From assembly GCA_005888865.1 (NCBI GenBank), contig VBCL01000028.1, forward strand, positions 1 through 11,497: a stretch of DNA of 11,497 nt. Direction: 5' to 3'. Position 1 is the stretch's first letter. Every line of letters begins with the position of its first letter. Below are positions 1 to 7,518 of the stretch, piece after piece. Both the position numbers and the translations under genes were made by a program. The stretch is from Betaproteobacteria bacterium. Its GTDB lineage: Bacteria > Pseudomonadota > Gammaproteobacteria > Burkholderiales > Casimicrobiaceae. The notes below the pieces were generated by a model. The model saw only the letters and a list, made by a program, of their open reading frames with translations, was not told the origin of the DNA and made no database searches.

Positions 1-634
1 CGCTGCCGGCGCGAAGCGGAACGTTATGCATGTTCGGCCCCATCGGATCGACGCCCGAGTAAGGATAGAGCGGATACTCGAAGGTACCGACCATCACCAC
101 CCGCGGATCCGCGGCGAAGATCTCTTCGGTGCCGTTGCCGTGATGCACGTCGAAATCGAGCACCGCGGCGCGCTCCAGTCCATGCGCCAGTGCGTGCGCC
201 ACGCCGACGGCAACGTTGTTGAACAAGCAGAAGCCCATCGCCCGGCGGCGCTCGGCGTGATGACCCGGCGGCCGGACCGCACAGAACGCAGCGCGACATT
301 CGCCCTTGAGCACGAGGTCGGTGCCGAGGACGACCGCGCCCGCGGCATGGCGCGCCGCGTCGAGCGAATGCGGACTCATGGCGGTGTCGGGGTCGAGGTA
401 GCAGATGTCTGACTCGGGGCTCGTCGCCTCGATCATCGCGATGTAGTCTTCATCGTGCACGCGCGCGAGCTGCTCGCGCGTCACCGCGGGCGCGTCGTAA
501 TGCGCGACATGCGCTTCGAGCCCGCTGGCAATCAGCCGATCGGAGACAGCGTCGAGCCGCTCGGGGCACTCGGGATGGTACGGTCCCATGTTGTGCAGAC
601 GGCACGACGCATGGGCGATGAAGGCGGTGGTCAA
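1..634 (-). CDS. Histone deacetylase family protein (zinc amidohydrolase), C-terminus outside the window
   Basis: This is the N-terminal part (about 211 codons) of an arginase/deacetylase-fold protein. Bacterial members hydrolyse acyl-amide bonds on acetylpolyamines, acetoin-utilisation targets or acetyl-lysine; the substrate cannot be told here. Visible motifs are the family start MGPYHPECPERLD (residues 16-28), PPGHHAE with the paired active-site histidines H125 and H126, and LDFDVHHGNGT with zinc ligands D162 and H164. The third zinc ligand (an Asp) and the catalytic Tyr would lie beyond the left edge. The frame is open upstream to a TAG at 728-730, but the only recognised initiator before MGPYHPE is a TTG at 634, giving MTTAFIAHASCRLHN and so on, with only a weak GGGA upstream. 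The gene is divergent from moxR. The family is certain; the exact start is moderately sure. Confidence 0.9.
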   Translation of the reverse strand, partial: MTTAFIAHASCRLHNMGPYHPECPERLDAVSDRLIASGLEAHVAHYDAPAVTREQLARVHDEDYIAMIEATSPESDICYLDPDTAMSPHSLDAARHAAGAVVLGTDLVLKGECRAAFCAVRPPGHHAERRRAMGFCLFNNVAVGVAHALAHGLERAAVLDFDVHHGNGTEEIFAADPRVVMVGTFEYPLYPYSGVDPMGPNMHNVPLRAGS

Positions 635-743
635 GGCGGCGAGTCCCGATGGAAGGCGGCGCGGCTCGAGGATTTCCGCGGCCGGTGGGCGGTCGAACGG
701 AGTGTAGCGCGCCGCCGGCGGTCGTGACTAGACGCCCCCGCCA

Positions 744-773
744 CACTATAGTGGCGCTGTCCGCTAGAACAAT
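744..773. promoter_or_regulatory. Divergent promoter candidate with a perfect 10-bp palindrome (CACTATAGTG)
   Basis: The 164-bp gap between the deacetylase gene and moxR contains the perfect palindrome CACTATAGTG at 744-753. Because it is symmetric, it gives a TATAGT (-10-like, 5 of 6) on each strand. For the minus-strand gene a TTGTTC lies 16 bp upstream (772 to 767), a plausible weak -35. On the plus strand no convincing -35 is seen at the right distance. The site could equally be a repressor operator. Base patterns are seen directly; the function is inferred. Confidence 0.3.
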
Positions 774-798
774 ACGTTAGGAACGGAGCCTCCTGTCC

Positions 799-1767
799 AT
801 GACCGTCCGCCCCGCCGCCCCGGGCTACACGATCCCGGTCCCCGCACGACTCGCAGCGGTGGTCGAGCAGCTTGGCCGTATCGTCGTGGGCAAGGACACG
901 CCGCTGAAGCTTGCGCTCTCCTGTATGCTCGCGCGCGGCCATCTCCTGATCGAGGATATCCCCGGGGTGGGAAAGTCCACGCTCGCGCAGGCGCTCGCCG
1001 GCACACTGGGCCTGCATTACGCACGGATCCAGTTCACCAGCGACCTCCTCCCCGCCGACGTGCTCGGCGTGTCGATCTTCGACCCCTCGGCGCATAACTT
1101 CCGCTTTCACTCCGGGCCGATCTTCCATTCGGTCGTGCTTGCCGACGAGATCAACCGCGCACCCCCGAAGACGCAGAGCGCCCTGCTCGAAGCGATGGAG
1201 GAGCGTCAGGTCTCCGCCGACGGCGAGACGCGCCCGCTGCCCGAGCCCTTCTTCGTTATCGCGACTCAGAATCCGTCCGAACAGATCGGCGCGTACCCGC
1301 TCCCCGAATCGCAGCTCGACCGCTTTCTGATGGCGATCGAATTGGGCTATCCCGATCCCGCTGCGGAACGCGAGCTCTTGATCTCCGGCGACCGACGCGC
1401 CCGCATCCCGACGCTCACACCTTGTGCCGATCCGGCGACGCTCATCGGCTGGCAACGCGAGGCCGCGGCGGTCCACGTGGCGCCGGCGCTCCTCGATTAC
1501 GTGCAAGCGTTGCTCGCCGCATCTCGCGCCGCGGGCGAGTCACGGGGCCAGAGTGCAGGCGCCTACGGACGTGGTCTGTCGCCACGCGCCGGGCTGCTGC
1601 TCGTCGCCGCCGCGCGCGCCTGGGCGCTTCTGGCCGGGCGGCCGATGGTCCTGCCCGAAGACGTGCAGGCGGTGTTTCCTTCCGTCGCAGGCCATCGTCT
1701 CGCCGGCAGCACCCGCGCCGGCGGCCCGCACGCGGAGGCACTGCTGCGCGCGGTACCGCTTCCGTAA
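799..1767 (+). CDS. moxR: MoxR-family AAA+ ATPase
   Basis: A MoxR-type AAA+ ATPase of 322 aa, the usual length for the family. These cytosolic ATPases act as chaperone-like activators of partner proteins encoded beside them, usually DUF58 or VWA proteins. Visible: Walker A GVGKST (56-61), Walker B VVLADE (112-117) followed by INRAPPKTQ, sensor 1 ATQNP (155-159), and LPESQLDRF (168-176), whose arginine R175 is the likely arginine finger. A SPRAG segment in the C-terminal lid matches the sensor-2 region. The ATG at 799 is preceded by GGAG at 785-788, 10 nt upstream. It is the first gene of the moxR-DUF58-tgpA cassette, 87 nt before the chosen start of the DUF58 gene. The family is certain; the client process is inferred from context only. 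Confidence 0.95.
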   Translation: MTVRPAAPGYTIPVPARLAAVVEQLGRIVVGKDTPLKLALSCMLARGHLLIEDIPGVGKSTLAQALAGTLGLHYARIQFTSDLLPADVLGVSIFDPSAHNFRFHSGPIFHSVVLADEINRAPPKTQSALLEAMEERQVSADGETRPLPEPFFVIATQNPSEQIGAYPLPESQLDRFLMAIELGYPDPAAERELLISGDRRARIPTLTPCADPATLIGWQREAAAVHVAPALLDYVQALLAASRAAGESRGQSAGAYGRGLSPRAGLLLVAAARAWALLAGRPMVLPEDVQAVFPSVAGHRLAGSTRAGGPHAEALLRAVPLP

Positions 1768-1805
1768 CCTGCACGTGAACTTGCTCCGATCGGACTTCGG
1801 GACGC

Positions 1806-1829
1806 CCCCTCACCCGGGCGGGTGAGGGG
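1806..1829. repeat. GC-rich hairpin between moxR and the DUF58 gene
   Basis: The sequence CCCCTCACCC (1806-1815), GGGC (1816-1819), GGGTGAGGGG (1820-1829) is a perfect 10-bp inverted repeat around a 4-base loop, the outermost G/C of which can also pair. No T-run follows on either strand, so it is not a typical intrinsic terminator. It looks like a REP-type intergenic palindrome or an mRNA processing/stability element inside the operon. It contains an in-frame GTG (1822) that could be misread as the DUF58 start. Only one copy is seen in this window. Confidence 0.6.
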
Positions 1830-1854
1830 CGATCGATTGGGGACAGCGGCTCGC

Positions 1855-2838
1855 ATGATGTCGGCCGTTTCGATGACGCCATCCTGGGCCCGACGGTGGC
1901 GCCAGCGCCTGTGGCGGGTCGACGCCGCCGATCGCGGCCCGATCGTGCTCCGCCATCGCCGCATCTACATCCTGCCCACGCGCCGCGGGCTCGCGCTGAT
2001 CGCCACGTTGACGATCATGCTGCTCACCTCGATGAATTACGCGCTCTCGCTCGGCCATGCGCTGACGTTTCTGGTGGCCGGACTTGTCGCCGCCGCCTTG
2101 CTGCAAACCTACCGCAACCTCGCCGGCATCGCCGCGTCGCCACTCGCGGCCGGAGAAGCTTTCGCCGGAGGCGATCTCGGGTTCACGCTCTCGCTCGCCA
2201 ATCCGGGCGCCGAACGCCGCGGGATCGTCGTTGCCGCGCGCTCGGGGCCGTCGCTCCGCGTCGATCTGCCTGCGGGAGCCACGCGGCCCGTGCAGCTTTC
2301 GGTCGCCACGACCCGACGCGGTCGCGTCGCGCTCGGTCGGGTGACCGTGTCGACCGATTTTCCGCTCGGCCTCTGGCGCGGCTGGGCGTACATCCATTTC
2401 CCCTTGGCGGGCGTCGCCTATCCCGCACCCGAAGCGCCGCCGCCACCGTTGCCGCAAGGCCTGGAAGGATTCGACCTGCGCCTGAGCGCACGCGCCGCCG
2501 ACACCGAGCTTGCGGGCTTGCGCGACTATCATCCGGGCGACGCGCTGAGCCGCATCGCCTGGAAAGCCGTCGCGCGAGGTGCGGGCTGGTACACCAAGCA
2601 GTTCGAGGGTAGCGGCGGCGGCGGCGCACTGGAGCTCAACTGGGCCGAGCTTCCGCCGGGCCTGGACGTCGAGGCCCGACTTTCGCGTCTCTGCGCCTGG
2701 ATTCTCGGCGCGGAACGCGAAACCCGTCCTTTCAGCCTCACGTTACCCGGCACCGAGCTCGTGTCCGGTTCCGGCGCGGGTCAGCGGCGTGCAGCACTGA
2801 CCGCGCTCGCACTCTTTCCGCGCGAGAGTGCGCCGTGA
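1855..2838 (+). CDS. DUF58 domain-containing membrane protein, MoxR partner
   Basis: A DUF58 protein of about 327 aa. The N-terminus is basic, followed by two adjacent membrane segments (roughly residues 45-85: GLALIATLTIMLLTSMNYA, then LTFLVAGLVAAALL) and a large soluble domain. The DUF58 signature GLRDYHPGDALSRIAWKA (about 221-238) is clear. The exact role of DUF58 is unknown; proteins of this type are encoded next to MoxR and TgpA across many bacteria. ATG 1855 (or the next ATG, 1858) is preferred because GGGGA lies 11-12 nt upstream. A GTG at 1822 in the same frame sits inside a strong hairpin and is unlikely. The end overlaps the tgpA start as GTGA (2835-2838), suggesting translational coupling. 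Confidence 0.88.
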   Translation: MMSAVSMTPSWARRWRQRLWRVDAADRGPIVLRHRRIYILPTRRGLALIATLTIMLLTSMNYALSLGHALTFLVAGLVAAALLQTYRNLAGIAASPLAAGEAFAGGDLGFTLSLANPGAERRGIVVAARSGPSLRVDLPAGATRPVQLSVATTRRGRVALGRVTVSTDFPLGLWRGWAYIHFPLAGVAYPAPEAPPPPLPQGLEGFDLRLSARAADTELAGLRDYHPGDALSRIAWKAVARGAGWYTKQFEGSGGGGALELNWAELPPGLDVEARLSRLCAWILGAERETRPFSLTLPGTELVSGSGAGQRRAALTALALFPRESAP

Positions 2839-4853
2839 TCTTCGCGCCCGCCCCTGCCGCGCCACTCGCGCGCTCGCAACTCCTCTGGCTCGCTGCGCTC
2901 GTCCTTGTCGCGCAACTGCCGCTGTGGCCGTACCTGCCCCCCTGGATCGCCGCACTCGGGTCGGGCCTGGTCGTCGCCCGGCTGTTGCTGCCCGCCGACC
3001 GCCCGCTGTCGACGCGGCTGCGCCGCTGGCTCCTGCCGTTGCTCGCGCTGGTGGTCGGGATCGGCATCCGGATGAGCTTCGGCTATTTTCTCGCCCGCGA
3101 TCCCTGCGTGGCGTTCCTGTACGCGCTGGTCGGCATCAAGTTCGTCGAAACGCGAAGCCCTCGTGACGGCGGCCTGCTCGCATGCCTTGCGCTTTTCGTC
3201 GCGCTGACGCAGTTCTTCTACGGTCAGTCGATCGGCGCGGCAGTCATGGCATTGCCGATGGTGTTTGTGTTCGGCGGCGCACTCGCTGCGTTGCGCGAAG
3301 CGCCCGCGCCGGCTGCCGCCTGGAGGGCGCCGTTGCTTGCGACGGCGCGCATGCTCCTGCAGGGCGTTCCGCTGGCCGCGCTCCTGTTCATCCTGTTTCC
3401 GCGACTCGCGGGCCCGCTGTGGGGCGCTCCCGCCGACACGGCAGCGCGCACTGGTCTGTCCGACCGCATGGCGCCGGGGACGATCAGCGAGCTGTCGCTG
3501 TCCGACGCGGTGGCCTTCCGCGTCGATTTCGTCGGTCGGCCGCCGCCGCCGGCGCAGCGCTACTGGCGCGGGCCGGTCTTGTCGCGCTTCGACGGGTTCG
3601 AATGGAGCGCGCTGACGAGGATTCGCGGGGGACGGCTCGCGGCCGACCCGAGCCGCGCGATCGAGTACACCGTCACGATGGAACCGAACAACCGTCCGTG
3701 GCTGTTCGCGCTGGAGCACCCCGCGGGTCTGCCGCGGCCGCCGATCGAGGACGTCACCGCGGCCGTCGGGCCGTTGAGAAGCATCGCCATACTCACCGAC
3801 GACCAGCAATTGCTCTCCAACGCACCGGTCATGCAGGCGATCCGTTACACGCAACGCTCAACGATCTCCGACAGCTTCGAGGCCACCGGGGAGTCCGACG
3901 CCCGCGAGAATGTGCAGATCCCGCGGGGCAACCCGCGAACGCGCGCGTTTGCGGCCGAGCTGCGCGAACGATCAAGGTCGGATCGCGCGTTCATCGCCGC
4001 CGTGCTCGATTATTTCCGCACGCAGCCATTCGTCTATACGCTGGCCCCGCCACTGCTGCAGGGTGACAGAGTCGACGGCTTCCTGTTCGATACCCGGCGC
4101 GGATTCTGCGAGCACTACGCGGGCGCATTCGTCCTGCTCCTGCGTGCTGCCGGAATTCCCGCGCGAGTGGTGACGGGCTATCAGGGCGGCGAGATCAACC
4201 CCGACGGCGGATACATGATCGTGCGCGACTCCGACGCACATGCCTGGGCCGAAGCGCTGCTCGACGGTGTCTGGCAGCGCGTCGATCCAACCGCCGCCGT
4301 CGCGCCGTCACGCATCGAGCGCGGCCTCGGTGGCGCGCTGCCGCAGGGCGAACCGGTGCCCTATCTGGCGCGGCTCGAGGACACCTTTCTCAAGGCTTTG
4401 CGCCTGCGCTGGGATGCGGTGAACTACCAGTGGCAGCGCGGCGTCGTCGGTTTCAACGTCCAGCGCCAGCGTGATGTGCTGCGCGACCTCGGCCTCGAAG
4501 CGGCACGTCCGTGGCACGTGGTCGCGCTGGCGGGCGCCTTGGTCTTTCTGTGGGGACTGGCGATCCTGGGCTTGGCGCGGGCGCGCCACGTCCGCACCGA
4601 TCCCGCGGTCGCGTTGTGGTCGCGGCTCTGTCGCCGCCTCGCGCGTGCCGGTCTGCCGCGAACACCCAGTGAGGGTCCGCTGACCTACGTGGGTCGTGCG
4701 GCGGCGCGCTGGCCGCAGTCGAGCGAGGTATTGCAGCGGATCGGCGAGACATACGCGGCACTGCGCTACGGGCCGAGCGATGCGACACGCGCCGAGCTGA
4801 TTGCGAAGCTCCGCGCAAACATTGCCGCGCTGCCAAGCGCGATGCAGCGCTAA
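2835..4853 (+). CDS. tgpA: TgpA-type transglutaminase domain membrane protein (DUF3488 / transglutaminase core)
   Basis: A 672-aa protein resembling Pseudomonas aeruginosa TgpA, which is reported to be important for viability. There are about six N-terminal membrane segments (residues ~10-200), then the TgpA hallmark FPRLAGPLWG and the RYWRGPVL segment, and a periplasmic transglutaminase-like domain. The papain-like catalytic triad is intact: Cys425 in RGFCEHYA, His469 in SDAHAWAE and Asp484 in RVDPT. A further membrane segment (~557-577, VALAGALVFLWGLAILGLA) precedes a short cytoplasmic tail. The GTG start overlaps the DUF58 stop by 4 bp. The stop TAA (4851-4853) overlaps the rpoS stop on the other strand. 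The natural substrate is not known; a role in envelope or peptidoglycan biology is inference from the family. Confidence 0.92.
   Translation: MIFAPAPAAPLARSQLLWLAALVLVAQLPLWPYLPPWIAALGSGLVVARLLLPADRPLSTRLRRWLLPLLALVVGIGIRMSFGYFLARDPCVAFLYALVGIKFVETRSPRDGGLLACLALFVALTQFFYGQSIGAAVMALPMVFVFGGALAALREAPAPAAAWRAPLLATARMLLQGVPLAALLFILFPRLAGPLWGAPADTAARTGLSDRMAPGTISELSLSDAVAFRVDFVGRPPPPAQRYWRGPVLSRFDGFEWSALTRIRGGRLAADPSRAIEYTVTMEPNNRPWLFALEHPAGLPRPPIEDVTAAVGPLRSIAILTDDQQLLSNAPVMQAIRYTQRSTISDSFEATGESDARENVQIPRGNPRTRAFAAELRERSRSDRAFIAAVLDYFRTQPFVYTLAPPLLQGDRVDGFLFDTRRGFCEHYAGAFVLLLRAAGIPARVVTGYQGGEINPDGGYMIVRDSDAHAWAEALLDGVWQRVDPTAAVAPSRIERGLGGALPQGEPVPYLARLEDTFLKALRLRWDAVNYQWQRGVVGFNVQRQRDVLRDLGLEAARPWHVVALAGALVFLWGLAILGLARARHVRTDPAVALWSRLCRRLARAGLPRTPSEGPLTYVGRAAARWPQSSEVLQRIGETYAALRYGPSDATRAELIAKLRANIAALPSAMQR
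4827..4850. terminator. Hairpin at the tgpA/rpoS tail-to-tail junction, possible bidirectional stop
   Basis: GCGCTGC (4827-4833) and GCAGCGC (4844-4850) form a perfect 7-bp stem with a 10-base loop just before the overlapping stop codons of tgpA and rpoS. Being symmetric, it forms in transcripts from either strand. No T-run follows in either direction, so intrinsic termination is doubtful. It may instead protect 3' ends or work with Rho. It also lies in coding sequence, so chance is possible. Confidence 0.25.
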
Positions 4854-5809
4854 AGTAGGGCGTCGCGCGACAAGCCACGCACGCGCAGCCGTACCCGCAG
4901 CTTGTCGAGAGCCTCGGACTGGATCTGACGCACGCGCTCGCGCGTGACGCCGAGCTCGCGGGCGAGCTGCTCGAGAGTCGCGACGTCGGTTCCGTTGAGG
5001 CCGTAACGCCGTTCGATCACCCGCCGCTGCCGATCCGACAGCTCTGCCAGCCACTGCCGGATCCAGCTCTCGATTTCGCTGTTGTGAAGCACCAGCTCCG
5101 GGCTCGGCGCGTCATTGTCGGCGAGCTGGTCGCCGAACGAGAGTCCCTGATCGATGTCGAGCGGAGCATCGAGCGACGTGATGTGTTCCCTGTAACCCAG
5201 GACCTTGCGCACCTGCTCGACGGGCTTGCCGAGCAGATGGGCGACGTCGTCGAGCGTCGGGTCGCGGCCTTCCCCGAGCATGCCCTGCGTCTCGAGGTGG
5301 CGCAGCGCGCGAAGCACGACGTTGAGCTCTTTCACGACGTGCGCGGGCAGACGGACGGTGCGCGACTGGCTCATGATCGCGCGCTCGATCGACTGGCGGA
5401 TCCACCATGTGGCGTACGTCGTGAAGCGGAAGCCGCGTTCCGGATCGAACTTCTCGAGCGCGTGGATGAGCCCCAGGTTGCCCTCCTCGATCAGATCCGC
5501 GAGCGTCAGGCCGCGATTGAGGTAATGCTTGGCGATGCTGACGACCAGGCGCAGGTTGTGCTCGATCATCTTCTGCCGCGCGTCGAAATCCCCGGCACGC
5601 GTCGCGCGCGCGCATTCGAGCTCCTCGCCGGCCGTGAGCAGCGCGTTCTGTCCGATCTCGTTCAGATAGATCTGGGTGATGTCGTTCAGGAAGTCCGCGC
5701 CGACGCCGTCGGCCGGCACGTCGAGCGCGAGCTCGCCTGACTGCGTATCGGGCTCACGCGCGACCGGCGGTTCGCCGTTGTCGTCCGCGGACGCGCGGTC
5801 CCGGATCAT
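4850..5809 (-). CDS. rpoS: RNA polymerase sigma factor RpoS (sigma S/sigma 38)
   Basis: The stationary-phase/general stress sigma factor, 319 aa. It has a short variable N-terminus (1-40), region 1.2 (DITQIYLNEIGQN, 43-55), region 2 from about 80 to 152 (IEHNLRLVVSIAKHYLNRG, DLIEEGNLGLIHALEKFDPE, TTYATWWIRQSIERAIMSQS), region 3 to about 235, and the region 4 helix-turn-helix (LARELGVTRERVRQIQSEAL, 282-301). K160 in HVVKELNV aligns with E. coli RpoS K173, needed for RssB/ClpXP turnover and promoter choice. The absence of an RpoD-type region 1.1, the length and the nlpD neighbour separate it from RpoD and RpoH. Its ATG overlaps the nlpD stop (ATGA, 5806-5809). In E. coli a main rpoS promoter lies inside nlpD; I could not identify one here. 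Confidence 0.97.
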   Translation of the reverse strand: MIRDRASADDNGEPPVAREPDTQSGELALDVPADGVGADFLNDITQIYLNEIGQNALLTAGEELECARATRAGDFDARQKMIEHNLRLVVSIAKHYLNRGLTLADLIEEGNLGLIHALEKFDPERGFRFTTYATWWIRQSIERAIMSQSRTVRLPAHVVKELNVVLRALRHLETQGMLGEGRDPTLDDVAHLLGKPVEQVRKVLGYREHITSLDAPLDIDQGLSFGDQLADNDAPSPELVLHNSEIESWIRQWLAELSDRQRRVIERRYGLNGTDVATLEQLARELGVTRERVRQIQSEALDKLRVRLRVRGLSRDALL

Positions 5810-6828
5810 GCGGGTGGAAGGAATTTCACCGGGTCGACGGGTTTGCCGAGACGACGGATCTCGAAATGCAGCTTGACCTGATCGGAGTCGCTGTCGCCCA
5901 TCTCGGCAATCTTCTGACCCTTCGTGACCAGCTGGCCTTCCTTGACGACGATCTCGCGGTTGTGGGCGTACGCCGACAGGAAAGTCGTGCTGTGCTTGAC
6001 GATGACGAGCTTGCCGTAGCCGCGCAAGCCCGAGCCCGCGTAGACGACCTTGCCCGCGGCGCTGGCAACGACCGGTTGACCGGCCTTTCCCGCGATGTCG
6101 ATGCCCTTGAGGTTACCCGACTCGGAGAAACCGGCGACAACTTTTCCGGTGGCCGGCCAGATCCATCCGAGATTGTCGTCGTCGATTTCCGGCACGCGCG
6201 CCGTGTCCGGCCGCGCCGGAAGTGCGCTTGCAGGAGCGGGTGGTGCGATCGCCGGCGCCGGCGAGGCACGCGGCTCGGGCGTGACCGCGGCGACCGCAGG
6301 CGGGGCAGGCGCACCCTGCTGCAATTGAGCGAATGCCTGATCGGAATAAGGCACCTTGACCGCTCGGGGCTCCGTCTTGAACGTCGCCGTATTGGGGCGT
6401 CCGCTGGACGGCGTCACCAACGGGGCCGGGCGCGTTTCCACGCTCGGCGCGACCGGCGCAGTGGTCACCAGCGGGGAGGTCACCACGCCACCTTCAACAC
6501 CGCCCGGAGGCCCGAGCACGAGCGCTTGTCCAACGCGGATCACGTTGACGTTGTCGATGTTGTTCCATGCGGCGAGCTCGCGGTAGTCGAGCCCGTGATC
6601 GAGCGCGATCTGATAGAGCGTATCGCCGCGCTTGACCGTGTAGGTCGGGGGCGCTTCGGGGGCGCGCGCCGGCGCGGCCTCGGAAGGCGGCGGCGCCGGG
6701 CGCGTCGACGGAAACGGGGCACGCTCGACCACCGGCGCCGGAGCGCGCGTCATGCACCCGGCAACCAACAAGGCGAAGCCGAGGACGACGAGGAACGGTG
6801 GGCAGTACGAGCGAATGCGATCGGTCAT
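5806..6828 (-). CDS. nlpD: Murein hydrolase activator NlpD (LysM plus degenerate M23/LytM domain lipoprotein)
   Basis: An outer-membrane lipoprotein of 340 aa that by family activates an AmiC-type amidase during septum splitting. The signal peptide has lipobox LVAGC with acylated Cys25. A Pro/Ala-rich linker is followed by a LysM domain from about residue 62 (YTVKRGDTLYQIALDHGL ... RVGQALVL), a second Pro/Ala-rich linker and a C-terminal LytM domain (~225-338). LytM metal-site residues are partly lost: in HxGxD the His is Leu240 (LKGID, D244 kept), and in HxH the first His is Lys319 (KLHFEIR, H321 kept). H289 in SAYAH is kept. A non-catalytic LytM domain is the norm for NlpD/EnvC activators. 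ATG 6828 overlaps the pcm stop (ATGA), and its own stop overlaps the rpoS ATG. Confidence 0.95.
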   Translation of the reverse strand: MTDRIRSYCPPFLVVLGFALLVAGCMTRAPAPVVERAPFPSTRPAPPPSEAAPARAPEAPPTYTVKRGDTLYQIALDHGLDYRELAAWNNIDNVNVIRVGQALVLGPPGGVEGGVVTSPLVTTAPVAPSVETRPAPLVTPSSGRPNTATFKTEPRAVKVPYSDQAFAQLQQGAPAPPAVAAVTPEPRASPAPAIAPPAPASALPARPDTARVPEIDDDNLGWIWPATGKVVAGFSESGNLKGIDIAGKAGQPVVASAAGKVVYAGSGLRGYGKLVIVKHSTTFLSAYAHNREIVVKEGQLVTKGQKIAEMGDSDSDQVKLHFEIRRLGKPVDPVKFLPPA

Positions 6829-7508
6829 GCGAGTCCGGGCAGCAGCGGCACGAATCTTACCGCATCGTACGTCTGCTCACGGATGCCGCCGGGCGCCTTC
6901 TCGATGACGGTAAGAAGCTGCACGCCCTTGAGTTCCTCGTCGTGGCGCGCCAGCGGCAGAACCATACGTCCTCCGACCTTGAGATAACGCAGCAGCGCTG
7001 TGGGCACCTGTGTGGCTGCCGCCGTGATGAGGATGCCATCGACCTCGAGATCCTCGCCGAGGTCGGTGGACCCGTCGCCGTGCTTGATACGCACGTTGCC
7101 GACCTTGAGTGCACGCAGGTTCTTGCGTGCCTTGGCGACCAGCGAGCCGATTCGCTCGACGGTGTAGACCTCGCCCGCGAGTTGCGCCAGGATTGCCGTC
7201 TGGTAACCGCAACCCGTGCCGATCTCGAGCACCTTCGACAGCGTCCCGCCGGAACGCACGAGCTCGGTCATTCGCGCCACGACGTATGGCTGTGAGATCG
7301 TCTGCCCCGCGCCGATCGGCAGCGGATTGTCCTCGTAGGCTCTGATCGCCAGCGCCTCCTCGACGAAGATGTGACGCGGCACCGCGGCCATCGCCGAGAG
7401 CACCGCCTCGTCCCTGATGCCCTGTTCGCGCAGGCGCTCGACCATCCTTGCGCGGGTGCGCGTCGAGGTCATGCCGATGCCGTTGAAATTCTCCCCGATG
7501 GCGGTCAT
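6825..7508 (-). CDS. pcm: Protein-L-isoaspartate O-methyltransferase
   Basis: A cytosolic SAM-dependent enzyme that methylates L-isoaspartyl residues in aged proteins so they can return to normal aspartate. It is 227 aa from ATG 7508. Visible: LPIGAGQTISQPYVVARMTE (63-82), the substrate-binding signature; SAM motif I VLEIGTGCGYQTAILAQL (93-110); GDGSTDLGE; and the C-terminal AVRFVPLLPGLA. E. coli Pcm begins near residue 22 here, so ATG 7472 (residue 13) or 7445 (residue 22) are alternative starts. None of the three has a good Shine-Dalgarno at normal spacing. The start at 7508 would fit translational coupling from surE, which ends 10 nt upstream. Its stop overlaps the nlpD ATG. Confidence 0.95.
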   Translation of the reverse strand: MTAIGENFNGIGMTSTRTRARMVERLREQGIRDEAVLSAMAAVPRHIFVEEALAIRAYEDNPLPIGAGQTISQPYVVARMTELVRSGGTLSKVLEIGTGCGYQTAILAQLAGEVYTVERIGSLVAKARKNLRALKVGNVRIKHGDGSTDLGEDLEVDGILITAAATQVPTALLRYLKVGGRMVLPLARHDEELKGVQLLTVIEKAPGGIREQTYDAVRFVPLLPGLA

Positions 7509-7518
7509 CCTGCGAAGC

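Noticed and set aside
631..1506. Open frame of 291 codons on the minus strand opposite moxR
   Set aside because: An antisense shadow of moxR in GC-rich DNA; no domain, and it would overlap the deacetylase start.
1822..1854. GTG at 1822 as start of the DUF58 protein
   Set aside because: It lies within the right arm of a strong hairpin, without a ribosome site, while ATG 1855/1858 has GGGGA upstream.
2781..3854. Long open frame (357 codons) on the minus strand opposite tgpA
   Set aside because: It is rich in Arg, Gln and Glu with no recognisable domain, and mirrors the codon bias of tgpA, whose triad and membrane segments are clear.
5084..5740. Open frame of 218 codons on the plus strand opposite rpoS
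   Set aside because: It mirrors the conserved rpoS coding sequence and has no family resemblance.
5866..6987. Long open frame (373 codons) on the plus strand opposite nlpD and pcm
   Set aside because: Arg-rich low-complexity product with no motif; both genes on the other strand are certain.
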